Positions 24,455-36,234 of a DNA stretch of 64,000 bases are shown here, piece by piece. Source of the stretch: Isoetes taiwanensis (lineage: Eukaryota; Streptophyta; Lycopodiopsida; Isoetales; Isoetaceae); NCBI GenBank assembly GCA_021234155.1, contig JAJEKV010000011.1, forward strand, positions 17,746,677-17,810,676. Direction: 5' to 3'. A program made the translations under genes and the position numbers. Within the stretch, counting starts at the first letter, position 1. Each line of letters starts with the position of its first letter. Under the pieces are notes generated by a model, which ran no database searches, was not told the origin of the DNA, and saw only the letters and a program-made list of their open reading frames with translations.

Positions 24455-24740
24455 GAGTTTTGCCTACGCTCTCTCATTAAGGTTTTGCGTCCATGCCCCA
24501 AATTGTTGTGCGACGAAACTTTTGAGTCCCCAATTTCAATTCTAGGCATCCAAAATACCCTTCGAGCAATACCTCTGTCTTGCCTATACTCTCTCACTAG
24601 GCTTTCGCCTCCATGCTCCAAATTGCTGTGTGAAGAACATTTTTGAGTCCCCATCAGGTTGTTGTGCAAATGACATTTTTGAGTCTCATTTTTGAATGCT
24701 AAGCATCCAAAACATCCTTCAAGCACAACTTTTGTGCCCC
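24455..24740. repeat. Tandem repeat, unit about 125 bp
   Basis: Two to two and a half diverged units share TTTTGAGTCCCC, GGCATCCAAAA/AGCATCCAAAA and CCATGCCCCAAATTG/CCATGCTCCAAATTG. They directly follow the CT-rich minisatellite. No gene is seen. Confidence 0.7.
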
Positions 24741-25415
24741 CCCTACCTCGTAGAGCCAATTTGAATGGAGACACCCATCAAACCCCTCTTCCCTCTCCCC
24801 AAAAAAAAAAAAAAGTGCAGACCTGGTTCATATCAAGCCACACTTTACCGATCGCCGCGCCTTGCATGACAACCTCGGGAAAACACACGCAGGGCGACAA
24901 GATTTAAAATGGCCCAGAACTTAGGCGAAGCGGCCATAGCGATGAGCAAAGAGAAGGAAGGAAGCCAGAGGATGGAGAGCGGAAGACGGAGGATGAAAGA
25001 GATGCGAAAAGGTTTAGGGCGCGCGAGTGTTGCGGAAGGCTATTTGAGGAGGAGAAGCTGAGCCGTTGATGGTGCCAGATGTCAGCGGATCGGAAAGAGA
25101 CGATTGGGAGGCAAAAATTTGGTTAAGTCCCCAAGTAGTAAAGGAAAAGCAAAGGAACGGTGGAGATAAGCCAGAATGAATGGTAGGATATGACAGCTTG
25201 GTGAAGGTACGAGTAATAATGGCAGACAGGCGTAGGATGAAGGAATAACAATTAATGCAGGAAGCTCGAGAGTTGGACATCATAAAAGTGGGTGGCAGAT
25301 TGCACCATGACTAAATTTGTAGGCGGATAAGGGAATATGGAATTAGAAAGTGCCGTGCATGTTACCACATTAGCAAAAATGTGATTGGTCCATGTCTGTA
25401 ATGCTGTAGGTGGTT
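24741..25415. other. Upstream of small gene A, no gene confirmed
   Basis: A 50-codon plus-strand frame starts at 24909 with a Lys/Glu/Arg-rich translation. I cannot support it as a gene. The remainder has no recognisable feature until the TATA box at 25420. Confidence 0.35.
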
Positions 25416-25419
25416 TGGC

Positions 25420-25428
25420 TATATAAAG
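25420..25428 (+). promoter_or_regulatory. TATA box of small gene A
   Basis: TATATAAAG lies 35 bases before the ATG at 25463. A TATAAAAG sits at almost the same distance before the related frame at 34669, which supports both as promoters. Confidence 0.55.
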
Positions 25429-25462
25429 CAAGCAGTGGGCAAGCAGAAGACATCAATTGGCG

Positions 25463-25705
25463 ATGATGAACAACGAGTGTACTATGCCGCACAATTGCAA
25501 CGAATGGATCACAGCGAAAATGAATGCTCTTGATCTCTAGAAGCTCCGCAACCGCGGAATTTCAATGGATGGCTGGTGTGCCAGGATGGCTGAACATCTC
25601 GACCCTCTGACTAATCCAATGGAGGTGGTTATCCACCTTTGCTGGGATCACGAGCAATGCCTCTACCACATCCTCCGTGTGACCTCTGCTCCAAACCCGG
25701 AGTAG
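25463..25705 (+). pseudogene. 80-codon small protein, family copy A, one stop
   Basis: The frame from the ATG at 25463 to the TAG at 25703 has 80 codons, with one internal TAG at codon 26 (25538-25540). Its second half resembles the 80-residue product at 34669-34911: both have RGI followed by an [ML]D pair, then IHL, W one residue later, Y seven residues on, and TSA near the end, closing with Glu. The family is unknown to me. No signal peptide or membrane segment is visible. Because the alignment continues across the stop, this copy is probably a recently broken gene, unless a later ATG (codon 35) is used. A gypsy element begins about 110 bases downstream on the opposite strand. Confidence 0.5.
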
Positions 25706-25814
25706 GGGTCCCCTTTTAAAGTAGGATTTTGTAAATAGGGCTCAACCCATAGCAAAAGTATATGGGTAATGCCCACATTTTGTTTTTCTCGCCATATATA
25801 ATATAAATATGTTT

Positions 25815-27395
25815 CTACTCACTGTGTTCAGGGCCTGAATGTGTATTTTGATCTTTTGAATGAACTGTCGTGTCATCTGTATGAAACTGTTTGAGGCGAA
25901 AGCCATTAACCAGAGTAGGTAATGGTGTGCCATCTAACTCAGCCAGTTTGAAAACGCTTGGTTGCACCACTTGAAGAATTTGATACGGACCAAGCCACCG
26001 AAACTTTAACTTGCCCGAAAATTTTTTGTATCTAGAGTCATAAAGCAGAACCAAATCACCTTCTTTAAACTTCTTGGCTTTGAGGTGTTTGTCATGCCAT
26101 GATTTCCTCAAATGTTGCCCAGTAAGAACGAGAAGATAAGCATCTCTCCTAAGTTCATCCAACTGTTCTAGTTGATAAACTCGTTCTTGAAGTGCTGCAG
26201 GTGGATTATGTGTTGTAGCCAGTTGGAAACGAAGATTCGAAAGGACATATTCAAAGGGCATGAGAGCCTCTTGGCCATATACCAGCTTGAAAGGAGTGTG
26301 GCCGGTAGCAATTTTGAAACTTGTGTTGTAAGCCCAGAGAACAATAGGTAATTTGTCTTGCCAATCCGTACGAGTAGCATCACAGATTTTCTTCAGAATA
26401 GTAATGAGAGTCTTGTTAGTGCTTTCAGCCAAACAATTCCCATGAGGATAGTAAGATGTGCTTTTTCTGTAATGTATATGCAAATAGTCCGTCAACTCCT
26501 TGATGGTGTGATTGACAAAATGAACTCCACGATCACTGACTAGTTCCGTGGGACAATCAAAACGCGTGATGATATGTGTGTAAAGTACTTTGGTCGTACT
26601 GACAGTAGTGTTGTCTGGAAGTGCACAGGCCTCCGCCCATTTTATAGCATAATCTGTGATAACTAAAATATAGCGGGCACGGGTGTGCCGCGCAGGGGGA
26701 TCCATGGGCCCCACAAAGTCCATGCCCCATTTGCTGAAGGGTAGCGGAGTGGCGACCGGTGTCAAAGGTAGAGCGTCATGGGCCGTGGGCCGACCCACAC
26801 GCTGATAGACATCACACGTGCGGGCGTGAGCGTGGGCATCCTTGAAGAGCGTGGGCCAGAAGTAGCCTGCCAGAAGAATTTTGCGTGCAGTGGTGTCACC
26901 ACTGGAATGACCACCAAGCCCTTCATGGGCTTGTCGAACAATATCGGGCACCTCGTGAGGGAGAACACATCGACGAAGGACCATGTCTTTGCCGCATTTG
27001 TACAGATGGCCCGCAACCATGGTATAGTCACGGACCTCACGGAGAAACTGACGATGGCGTGAGTGAAGCTTGTCTGGAGAGAGCGTGGGATCCTCTGATG
27101 GAAGGGCGCCAGAGAGGAGATATTGCTGATAGTTATGAAACCAATGAGGCGTGGCTGTGACTAAGAACAGTTGGGCGTCTGAAAAAATATCAGAAACACC
27201 CATGGATGGATCATCTGTGTGGATGCATGAGAAATCGGGCACAACATGAGATTTGCCTGCCTTGTGAATGATTTCAAAAGGAGCGAACTCTTGCAGAAGT
27301 AGGACCCATCGAGCAAGGCGACCCGTGGGCGTGGCCTTGTTGATCAAATATAGAAGAGCTTGATGATCAACGAAGAACTTGATCTTGCTTCCCAA
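25815..27395 (-). pseudogene. Gypsy A RNase H end and integrase
   Basis: An uninterrupted 526-codon frame. It starts inside RNase H (FVDHQALLYLINK), then the integrase zinc region (HEGLGGHSSGD...CDVY) and the catalytic core with Asp in GMDFVGPMD, Asp in SDRGVHFVN and Glu in LAESTNK, all three present. The fourth zinc ligand is Tyr (CDVY) where Cys is usual. The C-terminal part (FRWLGPYQILQVV) is a typical gypsy integrase tail without a chromodomain. The frame is shifted relative to the reverse transcriptase by an indel at an A-run near 27423. Confidence 0.88.
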
Positions 27396-28125
27396 GAAAT
27401 AATGACGGAAACGTTCGACACAAAAAAACTAAGCCCAATGCTTCTCGTTCCGTGGCAGAATAATTTCGCTCTGCTGGGTTGAGTTTCCAGCTAGCATAGC
27501 GGATGGGTTTATCCGTGTGCTCATCATATGCCTGAGAAAGAACATCACCAATGGCAAAAGCCGAGACATCCACATGAACATGAAAAGGTTTGTCCCATTG
27601 AAAAGGTTCTGTAATGCCTTCTTTACTAACCACATGACCCAAAAGAACACCAGAGGTGACACAAAAAGTGCACTTCTCTAGATTGAGACTGATACCTGAC
27701 TCATCACATTTTTGAAATACCAGCTCTAACTTCTCTAGGTGATCATCCATGGAGCTGTAGGCTGAGAAATCATCTTGAAAAATTTGGAGGAAAGGATTTT
27801 TTTCATATAGTCTTGAAAAACTAAAAGCATGATGCATTGAAATGTGGATGGAGAGTTTGAGAGTCCAAAGGGAATCATCTTGTAGGCAAAAGTGCCTCAC
27901 GGCGTGGTGAAGGTGGAGTCGATCTTCTTGTTTGATAGAAATTTGATTGTACCCTGAAAAGCCATCCATGAAAGAGTACGTCTCGTGACCAGCAACCTCT
28001 TCCAGAACCTGGTCTGTGAAGGGTAGCGGGAAGTGATCCCGTTCCGTGGCCTGATTTAATTTTCTGTAGTCTACGCAAACCCAGATTTTTCCATTATGCT
28101 TGAGAGCAATGACAATGGGGCTCAC
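27367..28125 (-). pseudogene. Gypsy A reverse transcriptase, damaged
   Basis: The frame begins with VCVDYRKLNQATERDHFPLP, a hallmark of gypsy reverse transcriptase, and reaches EKCTFC and the start of RNase H. The region between about 27810 and 27900 is out of frame. The catalytic box reads FQDD where YIDD or FIDD is usual. The frame ends in RNase H at an indel near 27420, so the enzyme is not functional. Confidence 0.85.
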
Positions 28126-28151
28126 CCACTCGGAATGTTTGACCTCATAAA

Positions 28152-28553
28152 TTAAGCCGATTTTGGCTCTGACGCTGGGGTTGCGCCAATACTGTCGTTG
28201 CTAGATTGGGCGTGCATCAGGTTTAGTGGGAATGTCAGTTCCTCTAACTCTTTTTTGATACCCCGAAGGTCTTTATAGCTCCACGCAAAGATATGTTTGA
28301 ATTTTTTGAACAAGGTAATAGCGCGTGCTTTATAAGTTGATGGAAGATTGGCAGCCATACGGACTGGTTGATTGTTACCAATGTCCACAATTTCCACCTC
28401 AGAAGTTTGAATATGTGGGACAACCACCGTGTCCTGAACAACATGAGCAAGTGGTTGGAGCATGACAGGAGGCGCAACATTTTGTGTAGTGAAGAAAAGG
28501 GGCTGCTGAGAATCATCGAGCAGAGGTTGCTTCATGACGGCATGAACATCCAC
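28152..28553 (-). pseudogene. Gypsy A protease-RT linker region
   Basis: A 133-codon frame carrying the spacer found before the reverse transcriptase in one branch of plant gypsy elements, with FKKFKHIFAWSYKDLRGI near its end. No protease active site (D[ST]G) could be found here or in the adjoining frames, so it is either lost or too diverged to see. Confidence 0.65.
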
Positions 28554-28849
28554 AACATCTGAGGGAGCCTCCGTGTCAGAAAAATGATCAAGGCGTTGAA
28601 TGCGGTTGCAGGGGGGCAGGTAGGGGTCAAGGAGAGCCGCCCGGCCTGGTCCTGATCAAGGGAAACCAAATCAACGCAATTTGACTGCTGGACCGGAGGA
28701 TTGAGAGCCTGGTAAATTTCTTCTTGAGCTTGTTGATCCAGAGGAGTGGGGGATGTCGCTGCTTGCTGAGGTCTCTGTTGTTGAGGTGGCCGTGGTTGCT
28801 TTCTCAAAACAGGACGTGACAACCCATAGTTGATAAGCCGCGAGCGCGA

Positions 28850-30475
28850 GTCGGACAGAAGCAGTTTGATTTGTTCCCGGAAGTTGAACTTGGACTTGAG
28901 GAAGTTGAGGGCATGCCATGGTGGTATGACCCCATTCTTGACAATAATAACACTGAGCCTTGGAAGGATCAAAAGGTTGACAAGGGACTTGACCCCGAGA
29001 TTGCTGAGGATTCTGAGTTTGTTGATATTGCTGAGGTTGCTGAGCTGGTTGATATTGCTGAGGGGGATACGATTGTTGCTGTTGTGGCGTGGTTTGTACC
29101 TAGAAAACCATTTTCTGTCGGAAGGGCGACGGATGAGAACGAGTACACTCTTCCGTAGCATGATTGCACATGTTGCACCTTTTACAATGAGGAGGACCAT
29201 TGGTGGAGTTGTATTCATTTGCAAGATGACCTTGATATTTATAGATGTGACACCAGATCTGAATTCGTTGAGGAGCAGCTTGTCGAGGCTGAACCGCATT
29301 CTGAGGAACCATGACGGGGGGCATGAAAGATAGTTCCGTGAGGGCAACACCTCGTGAAGAGACGTTGTCTGAGTGATTGACTAGTTCGATAGCCTGCTCC
29401 AAAGTCTTGGGACGCAGGTGCTCAGTCATGAGACGAATTGCAGGAGGAAGGCCTTTCAGAAACCAGACGAGAATCTGGCTTTGCGTGGGGTACTCCTGGA
29501 GCTTGCTGACCAGAATGTGAAGGCGATCCGCGAAATCACGCGCAGACTCCGTGGGTTGCTGCTGAAGATCATTGAGTTGATTGAGCAGGAGTTGATCATC
29601 GTCAGTGGTGCTATAATGAGAGAGAAGTGCCGATTTCATCTCTTGCCAATTCTGCTTCCTGTGGCCTTTGTTGGCCATGAGCCATTAATGAGGGGCGCCG
29701 TGCAGCATGGTAGAAAAGATGTGGAACTTGAGTTGAGGTTGAGCGTGACCACTGAGAATGGCCAATGCCTCAAATTCCTCCATGTGAGCTTGGGCACTTT
29801 GATCCAGAGGTTTCCCTTTAGTATTTCCGAAGGTGGGATACGTGAGTTTGAGATTTTGAACATGAGATGGAGGGGGTCCTTGCGCATAGACAGGTGACGC
29901 ATAAGCAGGAACATAACTTTGGGGGACAGCCGTGGGCTGGGAACAAGGCGGTAGAGGAACAGAAAAACCTGGAGGTCCAATGAGAGGAGCATCCTGGGCG
30001 ATGGACCATGGGAGCCCTCCTCATTAAGCTTGAGATCAGTGAGATTGTAGACAGGAAGGGCGTGCTGAAAAGATGGGGAGGTCTGATATTCGTGGACATC
30101 GGGAGGGTCGAAAGAAACATGAGGTAGGATCCATCCCGGCAGGAGGAGAAGAAGGTTGCAAAGGCAGAGGGGTGTGACCGGAGGGATATGGATGTAGGTG
30201 CTTTCCGGAGTTTGGAAATAATGAGGAGTGGGCTGAACATGTGTATGATGTGGCGACTGGGGTTGAGAGCAATGCTTACACACACGGGGAGACCCTGGTT
30301 GAGAATGAACACGAGGAGTAGGCGGTGCTGACTGTGCTCTTGAGTGGACACGGCCTCCCTCAATATCATAATCAATGTCATACATGTCTCGAACAGCTTC
30401 GCGACGCTGATGGCGCTCCAGGCGAGCCGCCGTTTGGTAAAGAAGTTCTTCAGGAGTGAAAGCACGAGCAGACAT
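28850..30475 (-). pseudogene. Gypsy A gag with zinc knuckles
   Basis: Gag is spread over three frames. The start at 30475 (MSARAFTPEELLYQ) lies about 25 bases inside the candidate primer-binding site. The middle part (about 29380-29680) is a retrotransposon gag domain (LNDLQQQPTESARDFADRL). Two good CCHC knuckles follow, CKRCNMCNHATEEC (about 29145-29186) and CYYCQEWGHTTMAC (about 28915-28956). A degraded one (CHIYKYQGHLANEY) lies before them. Glutamine-rich spacers separate the parts. Confidence 0.82.
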
Positions 30476-30499
30476 AGCGAAAAGAAGGAAAGAAGAAAG

Positions 30500-30522
30500 A
30501 TCAGACCCGGCAGCGGTGACAG
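30500..30522 (-). promoter_or_regulatory. Candidate primer-binding site, tRNA-Asp like
   Basis: In element sense it reads TGTCACCGCTGCCGGGT, matching the tRNA-Asp type site used by many plant Tat/Athila elements at about 13 of 17 bases. It lies one base inside TGTTTAGGG, a possible LTR border, and just before gag. Mutation since insertion would explain the mismatches. Confidence 0.45.
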
Positions 30523-30523
30523 T

Positions 30524-31099
30524 GTTTAGGGTGAGGACCCTCAGTGAGGACCCTTAGGGTAAGACAGCCCTCGGTGAGGACCCTTGGATCAAACAGAAGA
30601 ATCCTGGCTGAGTGTCATGCGGGATTTTGCAAAGGAACAGAAAAGGAAAAACAGAAAAGAACAACAACAAACAGTGAAGATAATGATGCTTCCTTGATAT
30701 CACTGAGTGTAGATGAGCTCTCGGAAACGAGAGAAAGACTAGAGACAAGGATTAAAACTCATCTAGAAAACTGAGTTCTAACTCTACTCATATATATATA
30801 TATATAGTACAATGGCCTTGGGCCCAAAATAGGTGTTTGGCAGATTTTGCTACCAACTCCTTGGTCAAAGCCTGATTTTCAGGAAATCTGGCGGTGCCTT
30901 CTTTACGTGCCTAGAATCACGCTAAGTGCTGACTGTACTTCTGCAGGTGCGTCATTTATCTGTTCTCTGTCTCTTCTTTGGCGTGGTATTCAGCGTGGTC
31001 TTCGGATGGGTTTTGCTACCTAATGCTTGACCTTGACCTGGCGTCTTATTCCCGCCTTGATCCGTGGTGTGCATGAATAATCATGTACCAGGACATACA
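30524..31099 (-). repeat. Candidate 5' LTR of gypsy A
   Basis: The stretch starts TGTTTAGGG and may end GGACATACA on the plus strand, giving TG...CA ends in element sense. It contains a TATATATATATATA run at about 30790. Short repeats of GTGAGGACCCT lie near its inner end. With no second copy in the window the borders are tentative. Confidence 0.35.
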
Positions 31100-32002
31100 G
31101 CACTAACATGGAGGCACATGTTGTCGTTGATAACCTGAAATTGAAAAATTTTTCTATGGAATGCAATGAATGAGAGTGAGCCACAAGGGGATTAAGGCAA
31201 AGAATGCTATAAAATACGATTTAAAACTCCATCTCTACCCTTGTAGATTGCAAAAAGGCAGGATTACTTGACACAAATGAATAAGGAACATGGCATTTTG
31301 AATATGTAGTGATAGACTTCTTTTTGCACAAACAGAGTACTTGTATGAAACAACAACATTTATTAAGAATACCCCTTCCATTCAGATAAATAAACATGGA
31401 CAAACTTGTTCATTGCTTGTAGTACATATATGGCACTCAAGATCTGCATCTTCTTCTCTGTAAATGCTTCAGTTCTCTTCAAATGCTTCACTTCTTAGCA
31501 ACACAAGTTATCATTAAAAAAAGAAACCCTGCATGCTCTTTTGAAGCTCGATACCCATGTCCCTTCTATAGATCTAAGTTAAACCTTTTCTTCAGCATCT
31601 CATATATATATCCTTTTAAGCTCAATACTAGTCTATCAAGAATAGATTCAATTGTTCTAGCATCATCGAAACTTGACGTAATTTTTTGAAAGGCAATTGG
31701 ATGCCTGATATTGAGGTTTCTCTTTATACAATGCTATTTTATTCAATCCTATCAAAATTGTCTCAAGAATGGAAGGCAAGACATGGGTTATCTTTACTGC
31801 AGTTGGAAGCTTAATCATTGTGAGCTTCTAAAGCTTGACTCAGTACTCTTCTTACATATGATAAGGAAAGAAAATGGCATTTGTTGGGAATTCTATTGCC
31901 CAACTTAGATGGGGGCCATTCTCTCTACTTTACCTTAATTAACAACATTCTTAACTCAGCTATAAACCATGCAAAGGGAGGATAGAAGGGAGTAGAGAAC
32001 GA
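31100..32002. other. No gene seen
   Basis: AT-rich sequence with short open frames on both strands that lack recognisable motifs. It separates gypsy A from the tail of the long LINE copy. Confidence 0.4.
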
Positions 32003-34410
32003 AAGAGAATAGAATAGAATGTTTTTATCATCCAATGAGACCAATTGGCCTATGGGATCCAAACAAAGAGAACCGCAACGTATTACTGTCAGGATTAAAA
32101 CACCCCCACCCCGAAGGTTTTTCGAGGGAAAAAACTTTGCAGCAATAGGTGCACTGCGCGAGAAACGAGGGTACAATTCATTATTGCCCCAAAGGACATA
32201 CGTGAGTGCATATATCCAAAATCTCTTGAAAATATGATCTCAATAAGCCCATTGAGGGCATATCTTATAATACATGCAATGCAATGGTTGGTTGAGGGAG
32301 ACCAACTACTATGCCCGGATTTGATCAAATGCTGGACACATTTGAAGGGCATAACATTCATCCTCAATTGCTTTGAGTTGGTAACACTGACAGATCCGGT
32401 CCTCACGTGCCTCCTGAGTCCATCTGCGTATCTCAATTCAGAGGCGATGTGCACCCGTGCGAATAAAGACTATCATCCTATATTTTTTTTCATAGGCAAT
32501 GGTACACGTAGGTAGCATTATGGGCTTCATATGAGCATAGGATTAATCTAATGCTGATATTATGTTGTTCTAACCTGTGCCAGTGCACCCGTATCTGAGA
32601 GTTTGCTAAGGAAGCATATATCAACATACTGCCGCAAGAAATTTGTGATCCTCCTAAGATTGGACATGGACGCAACTATGTGTCTGGACATTTTATCACG
32701 ATAATCACTGAGCATATTTTTTCTTCCAGCAGGCTTTAAGGTGGTATGGGCCCAGTGCCACGATATAAGCAAGGTTGAGGAGACAAGCATCACCTATATT
32801 GACCACCTTCTGAAAGTAAATGATATGGCAGTCTAGTGCGGTCCTTTGAAGGGGTATGAAACTTGTCTCCTGTAGTAGAATCTGTTATGGGACTGTGGAC
32901 TTCACCCCAAGCACTTGAGTTAAGAATGTCTTCTGCACCTGCTCCAAATCATTCTAGGTGGGGGGGAGACATCATCGAGCTCCAGATAAGAGAACATGCT
33001 CTACCAAGGCCCAAAACAAGTGCAACCGATTGCCCCAGACATATAGCCTTTTGCGAGCCCCAATATGTGGTAATAGTAAACTCCACTCCCAAATATTTGT
33101 AAGTGGGAGCCACCTCAACAATTTGGCCCTGATAGGTGAGGAGGGCCTTCGTGGCTGGCGCGAAGATGAAAAACACCAGTATCTTGGTCTTGGCCAAGTT
33201 AACCCACATGCCAGTGAATTGGCAGAAGGTTAAAGCATCCAGGTGGCATTGCATGTCGCCTTTGGTGTAGGCTAAGAGGTCTACATTGTCAGCATAAATG
33301 AGCTACCAGAAGCTAAGCTCCCCCCCTCCCCCCTCCAAAAAATATATGTGTTCAGCAAGCCAAGCTTTCAACTGGTCAATGTACATGGCAAAGAGCGTCA
33401 GGAGAGTGGACAGCTCTGGCATACTCCAATACTGTAAGGGAGGTCCACTATTTTTGACGTATAACCTATCTGCATGCACAGGGAGGGGGCTTTTTTTTAC
33501 TCATTTATGTATACATATGTTCGATAGGGGATTCTTTTTTTACGGTTTTTGGCACTAGTCTAGATAAATTTTATTTGGAAAGGACCAAAATTGGCTTCTT
33601 AAAAATCCATATAGGAGGGGTTTTTTGCCACCCCTTGAATGTAGATGGCATATCCCTCCTACATATGAGTGCATCTCCTTTGCAATACTGCTGATGATTG
33701 GGTATCCTAATGATGTTAGTCTGCCTAGGCATATCTCATACAATCTGTATATCGCATTTTGTATATCCATAGGTGCCCTAACTGCCTCAATCTGTCCCAC
33801 CACACCATTTGTCCCGAGGCACAGTATCAGAACCTTTGGCGAAGTCCACAAAGCAGCAATGTAGGTCTTGTTCGCAATGTTCGCTATCTTCCATCAAGGT
33901 TCGCAGACTGAAACTATATCAATGGTGGAATGGCATGGCCAGAACCCCATCTGCATTAGAGCATACATCTCTGCTTCCCTTGTACACATCATCAACTGCT
34001 CCTCAAGAATGCCGGCCAGCAATTTTGCAAAGAGCGGACTGACCATGATGGTGCGATAATTGCCCGGGCACTGAGGGTTGCCTGCCTTGTATATTGGAAC
34101 TACTCTACTAGTGATTTGATGTTGGGAAAATCCCACTTGCAATGCCTTATTGAGCAATGCCATTGGGATGGGCACTATCAAAGGCTTAGACCATTTGAGT
34201 AGCTCTGCCTGCAAGCTATCTAAATTTGCCGCCTTGCCATTGGAGAGGTACTATAAACCTACAGTGACATCTACATCTGCAGTGACTAGTGTTGGATCCA
34301 TCTACGTGGGTATTGCAGCTAGAACTCCAACAGGATCATACCACTGCTGCAAGTATTGTATCCATTGTTTTGACGTGATCTTCCCCTTAAAGCATGCTTT
34401 CATTAATTGG
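32003..34410 (-). mobile_element. LINE, longest copy, reverse transcriptase remnants
   Basis: A 5'-truncated, decayed non-LTR retrotransposon. Reading the minus strand from 34410: start of the reverse transcriptase (VVPIYKAGNPQCPGNYRTI, about 34100), QMGFWPCHSTID (about 33930), the catalytic box as YADN (about 33290), then LTFCQFTGMWVNLAKTKI and YKYLGVEF (33090-33240). The C-terminal zinc region (about 32160-32460) is related to the 138-residue frames at 5613 and 12707. The 3' end has the hairpin (32108-32127) and an (ATTCT)n tail at about 32003-32020. YADN in place of YADD, stops and frameshifts make it inactive. It links the short 3' fragments elsewhere in the window to a full reverse transcriptase. 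Confidence 0.88.
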
Positions 34411-34625
34411 AGAGAATAACACAATTTTGAGAATTTCAAGCAGAGGTAATTTGCTCAAGCACAAATACTTTCACCTACTTCTTGAGCCCAAGATACATGA
34501 GGTCACATGGTACATATATCCATATAAATTATGCATTATACTTGTACGTGTACATGATACTTGTACACGCTCAATATTGGCGCTACAATGTACACCAATA
34601 ATTCACATTAATAATTTTACTTGAC

Positions 34626-34633
34626 TATAAAAG
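34626..34633 (+). promoter_or_regulatory. TATA box of small gene B
   Basis: TATAAAAG lies 36 bases before the ATG at 34669, mirroring the arrangement in front of the related frame at 25463. Confidence 0.55.
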
Positions 34634-34668
34634 CAGCTCCATTCGGTGGTAGAGGTCATTCATCTCCC

Positions 34669-34911
34669 ATGGATTATTCGCCTACTCCTGTGCACCACAT
34701 CGAGGCGATCAAGTGCTCAATGAGCTACAATGATCTTGTCGGTTGCCAAATGAGGGGTATTCTTCTTGATCCCTACCTGCAATCCAAAGCTAATGGTGCT
34801 GAGATTCGTTGCCCCGGGCTAACTCGTGTTATGATCCATCTTATTTGGCTTCCTGAGCGCAATAGCTATGAGATAAATGGGATCACCTCAGCAGGTGTTG
34901 ATGATGAGTGA
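34669..34911 (+). CDS. 80-residue small protein, family copy B, intact
   Basis: The frame from the ATG at 34669 to the TGA at 34909 encodes 80 residues, exactly the codon count of the related frame at 25463-25705. Shared landmarks are RGI then an [ML]D pair, MIHLIW against VIHLCW, a Tyr-x-Ile, TSA and a final Glu. Hydrophobic and charged residues alternate, as in a small folded domain with beta strands; this is only an impression. No cysteine motif, signal peptide or membrane segment is evident. I do not recognise the family. It lies between a dead LINE and the decayed divergent gene pair, so it could be host or element-borne. Confidence 0.55.
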   Translation: MDYSPTPVHHIEAIKCSMSYNDLVGCQMRGILLDPYLQSKANGAEIRCPGLTRVMIHLIWLPERNSYEINGITSAGVDDE

Positions 34912-35043
34912 ATCACCTATTCAGCAATGTATAGTGTAGTGATGTTCTGGCATATAAGATATAGTAATGCATAAGAGCACTCGTATTAATCTGAAAAATG
35001 CAGAGAGTAATAAAAAATAACTACTTTAATGTACCTTGAAGAC

Positions 35044-36118
35044 TCAAGTTTCATCTCCGTCCTCTGAGGCCTCTTTAGTCAATAGTTCCTGCACCTGGAT
35101 TCCTACGCTAGCGGGGATCACAAGCAATAATGGCTTTGGTTCAACTAACCAAGCATAGTCTATCGTTTTGAGAGGCTGATAGCGTGGTCTGTCATTAGGA
35201 TTAGACTGCCACTTTTTATGCCAGCAGTCCCGATACTGTTGAGCGTATGCGGTACCTTTCCTAGCCACAGGCTCCCACCAAGACACAAAAACCTCATTAT
35301 AATGTGGGGCAGTGGGGTCTTGTATAGGAGCCTCCTCTGCATAGGCTACTCATGTAGGACATGCATTTGCCGACCTTACAAGCAGAAATATACCTTTCTG
35401 TACATCTTGATATGAGTCGAATATTTCCACTGCATTCTTGGGTTTATCCTTAGCAGGTCCGACAAAGGCAGTTGGAGCATCGTATCGATCGACCTGAATA
35501 GATTCAGGCTCGTCAAGCACAACTTGCCTTGTTCGAGGCCAGAAGTTCTGAATTTCTGCATTGCACAGGGGTACTTCACCTAGCACACGCATCACTTCGC
35601 ACCAGTAGTCTATGACCTCGTTCATGTAGGTATTGGAACACGAGTTCACACCAACCCTGGAGATATTAGCCCAATGCATCATGTACTTTGCAATGGATGC
35701 CCTCAATGCTCCTATGTCCTTGAGGCTTGCATATGGCTTGACAGTCTTGGGCGAGCCAATCGGTATCTTTGGCAAACCACTGTCATCTGCTTTCCACATC
35801 CGAATACCCTTTTCTGGCAACCATTCTCTATAACCAGGTCTCATCTTGTAAAACATTATTGACCACCCATCACTCATGCAGAACTTAAACAATAAGGGCT
35901 CCAAGTGACCAACCAAACGGTCCTTCTTATCAGGAATGTATCCTTCTACGAAACTCTTCCAATGGGGAACCTCGGTAACAAGGTATAGTGTCGGTGCCTT
36001 TGTGCTTGAGCTAAAAATTCCCTGTGAATTTGTTTGGAATGAATTGCTCCAAACAGTGTGGCATGGGCGGGCAAGTTCCTTTTCAAAATTCAAATCTATG
36101 TCCTCTTATTTGCGCCAT
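35044..36118 (-). pseudogene. Unknown protein, divergent partner of the ParB-methyltransferase gene
   Basis: A long minus-strand frame ends with EDGDET at 35044. It is interrupted once by TGA (about 35350; ACPT then VAYAEEAP in the same frame). Near the front the best ATG (36118) needs a one-base shift to enter the frame before LNFEKELARP. The product would be about 350 residues and globular, rich in aromatic residues (PHWKSFVEGYIPDKK, MFYKMRPGYREWLPEKGIRMW, QNFWPRTRQVVLDEPESI). I recognise no domain. It is head-to-head with the ParB-methyltransferase gene at 37022 across about 900 bases of repeats and hairpins, which suggests that the two form one unit. Confidence 0.6.
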
Positions 36119-36234
36119 AGTTACATGCACTATCGTTGTCGACATCTCTAACTACCTCACGTCCCGGGGCCTTTTTGGTTTGTCGCAGTCATCGTACATT
36201 TTGTACAGAGCACATACTGATAGCCGTAGCCCAT

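Larger units (their letters stand above)
25815..31099 (-). mobile_element. Decayed Ty3/gypsy retrotransposon A
   Basis: A minus-strand gypsy element with gag, reverse transcriptase, RNase H and integrase in the usual order, broken into several frames. A candidate primer-binding site and 5' LTR lie at 30500-31099. No matching 3' LTR was found left of 25815, and the flank there holds an unrelated small gene, so the 3' end is probably deleted. The linker motif FAWSYKDLRGI before the reverse transcriptase and the lack of a chromodomain suggest the non-chromovirus branch (Tat/Athila side); this is an inference. Confidence 0.85.

Noticed and set aside
25690-25815. 3' LTR of gypsy A
   Set aside because: No match to the candidate 5' LTR at 30524-31099 and no clear purine tract followed by TG.
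28830-29333. 167-codon plus-strand frame
   Set aside because: Antisense shadow of the gypsy A gag region.
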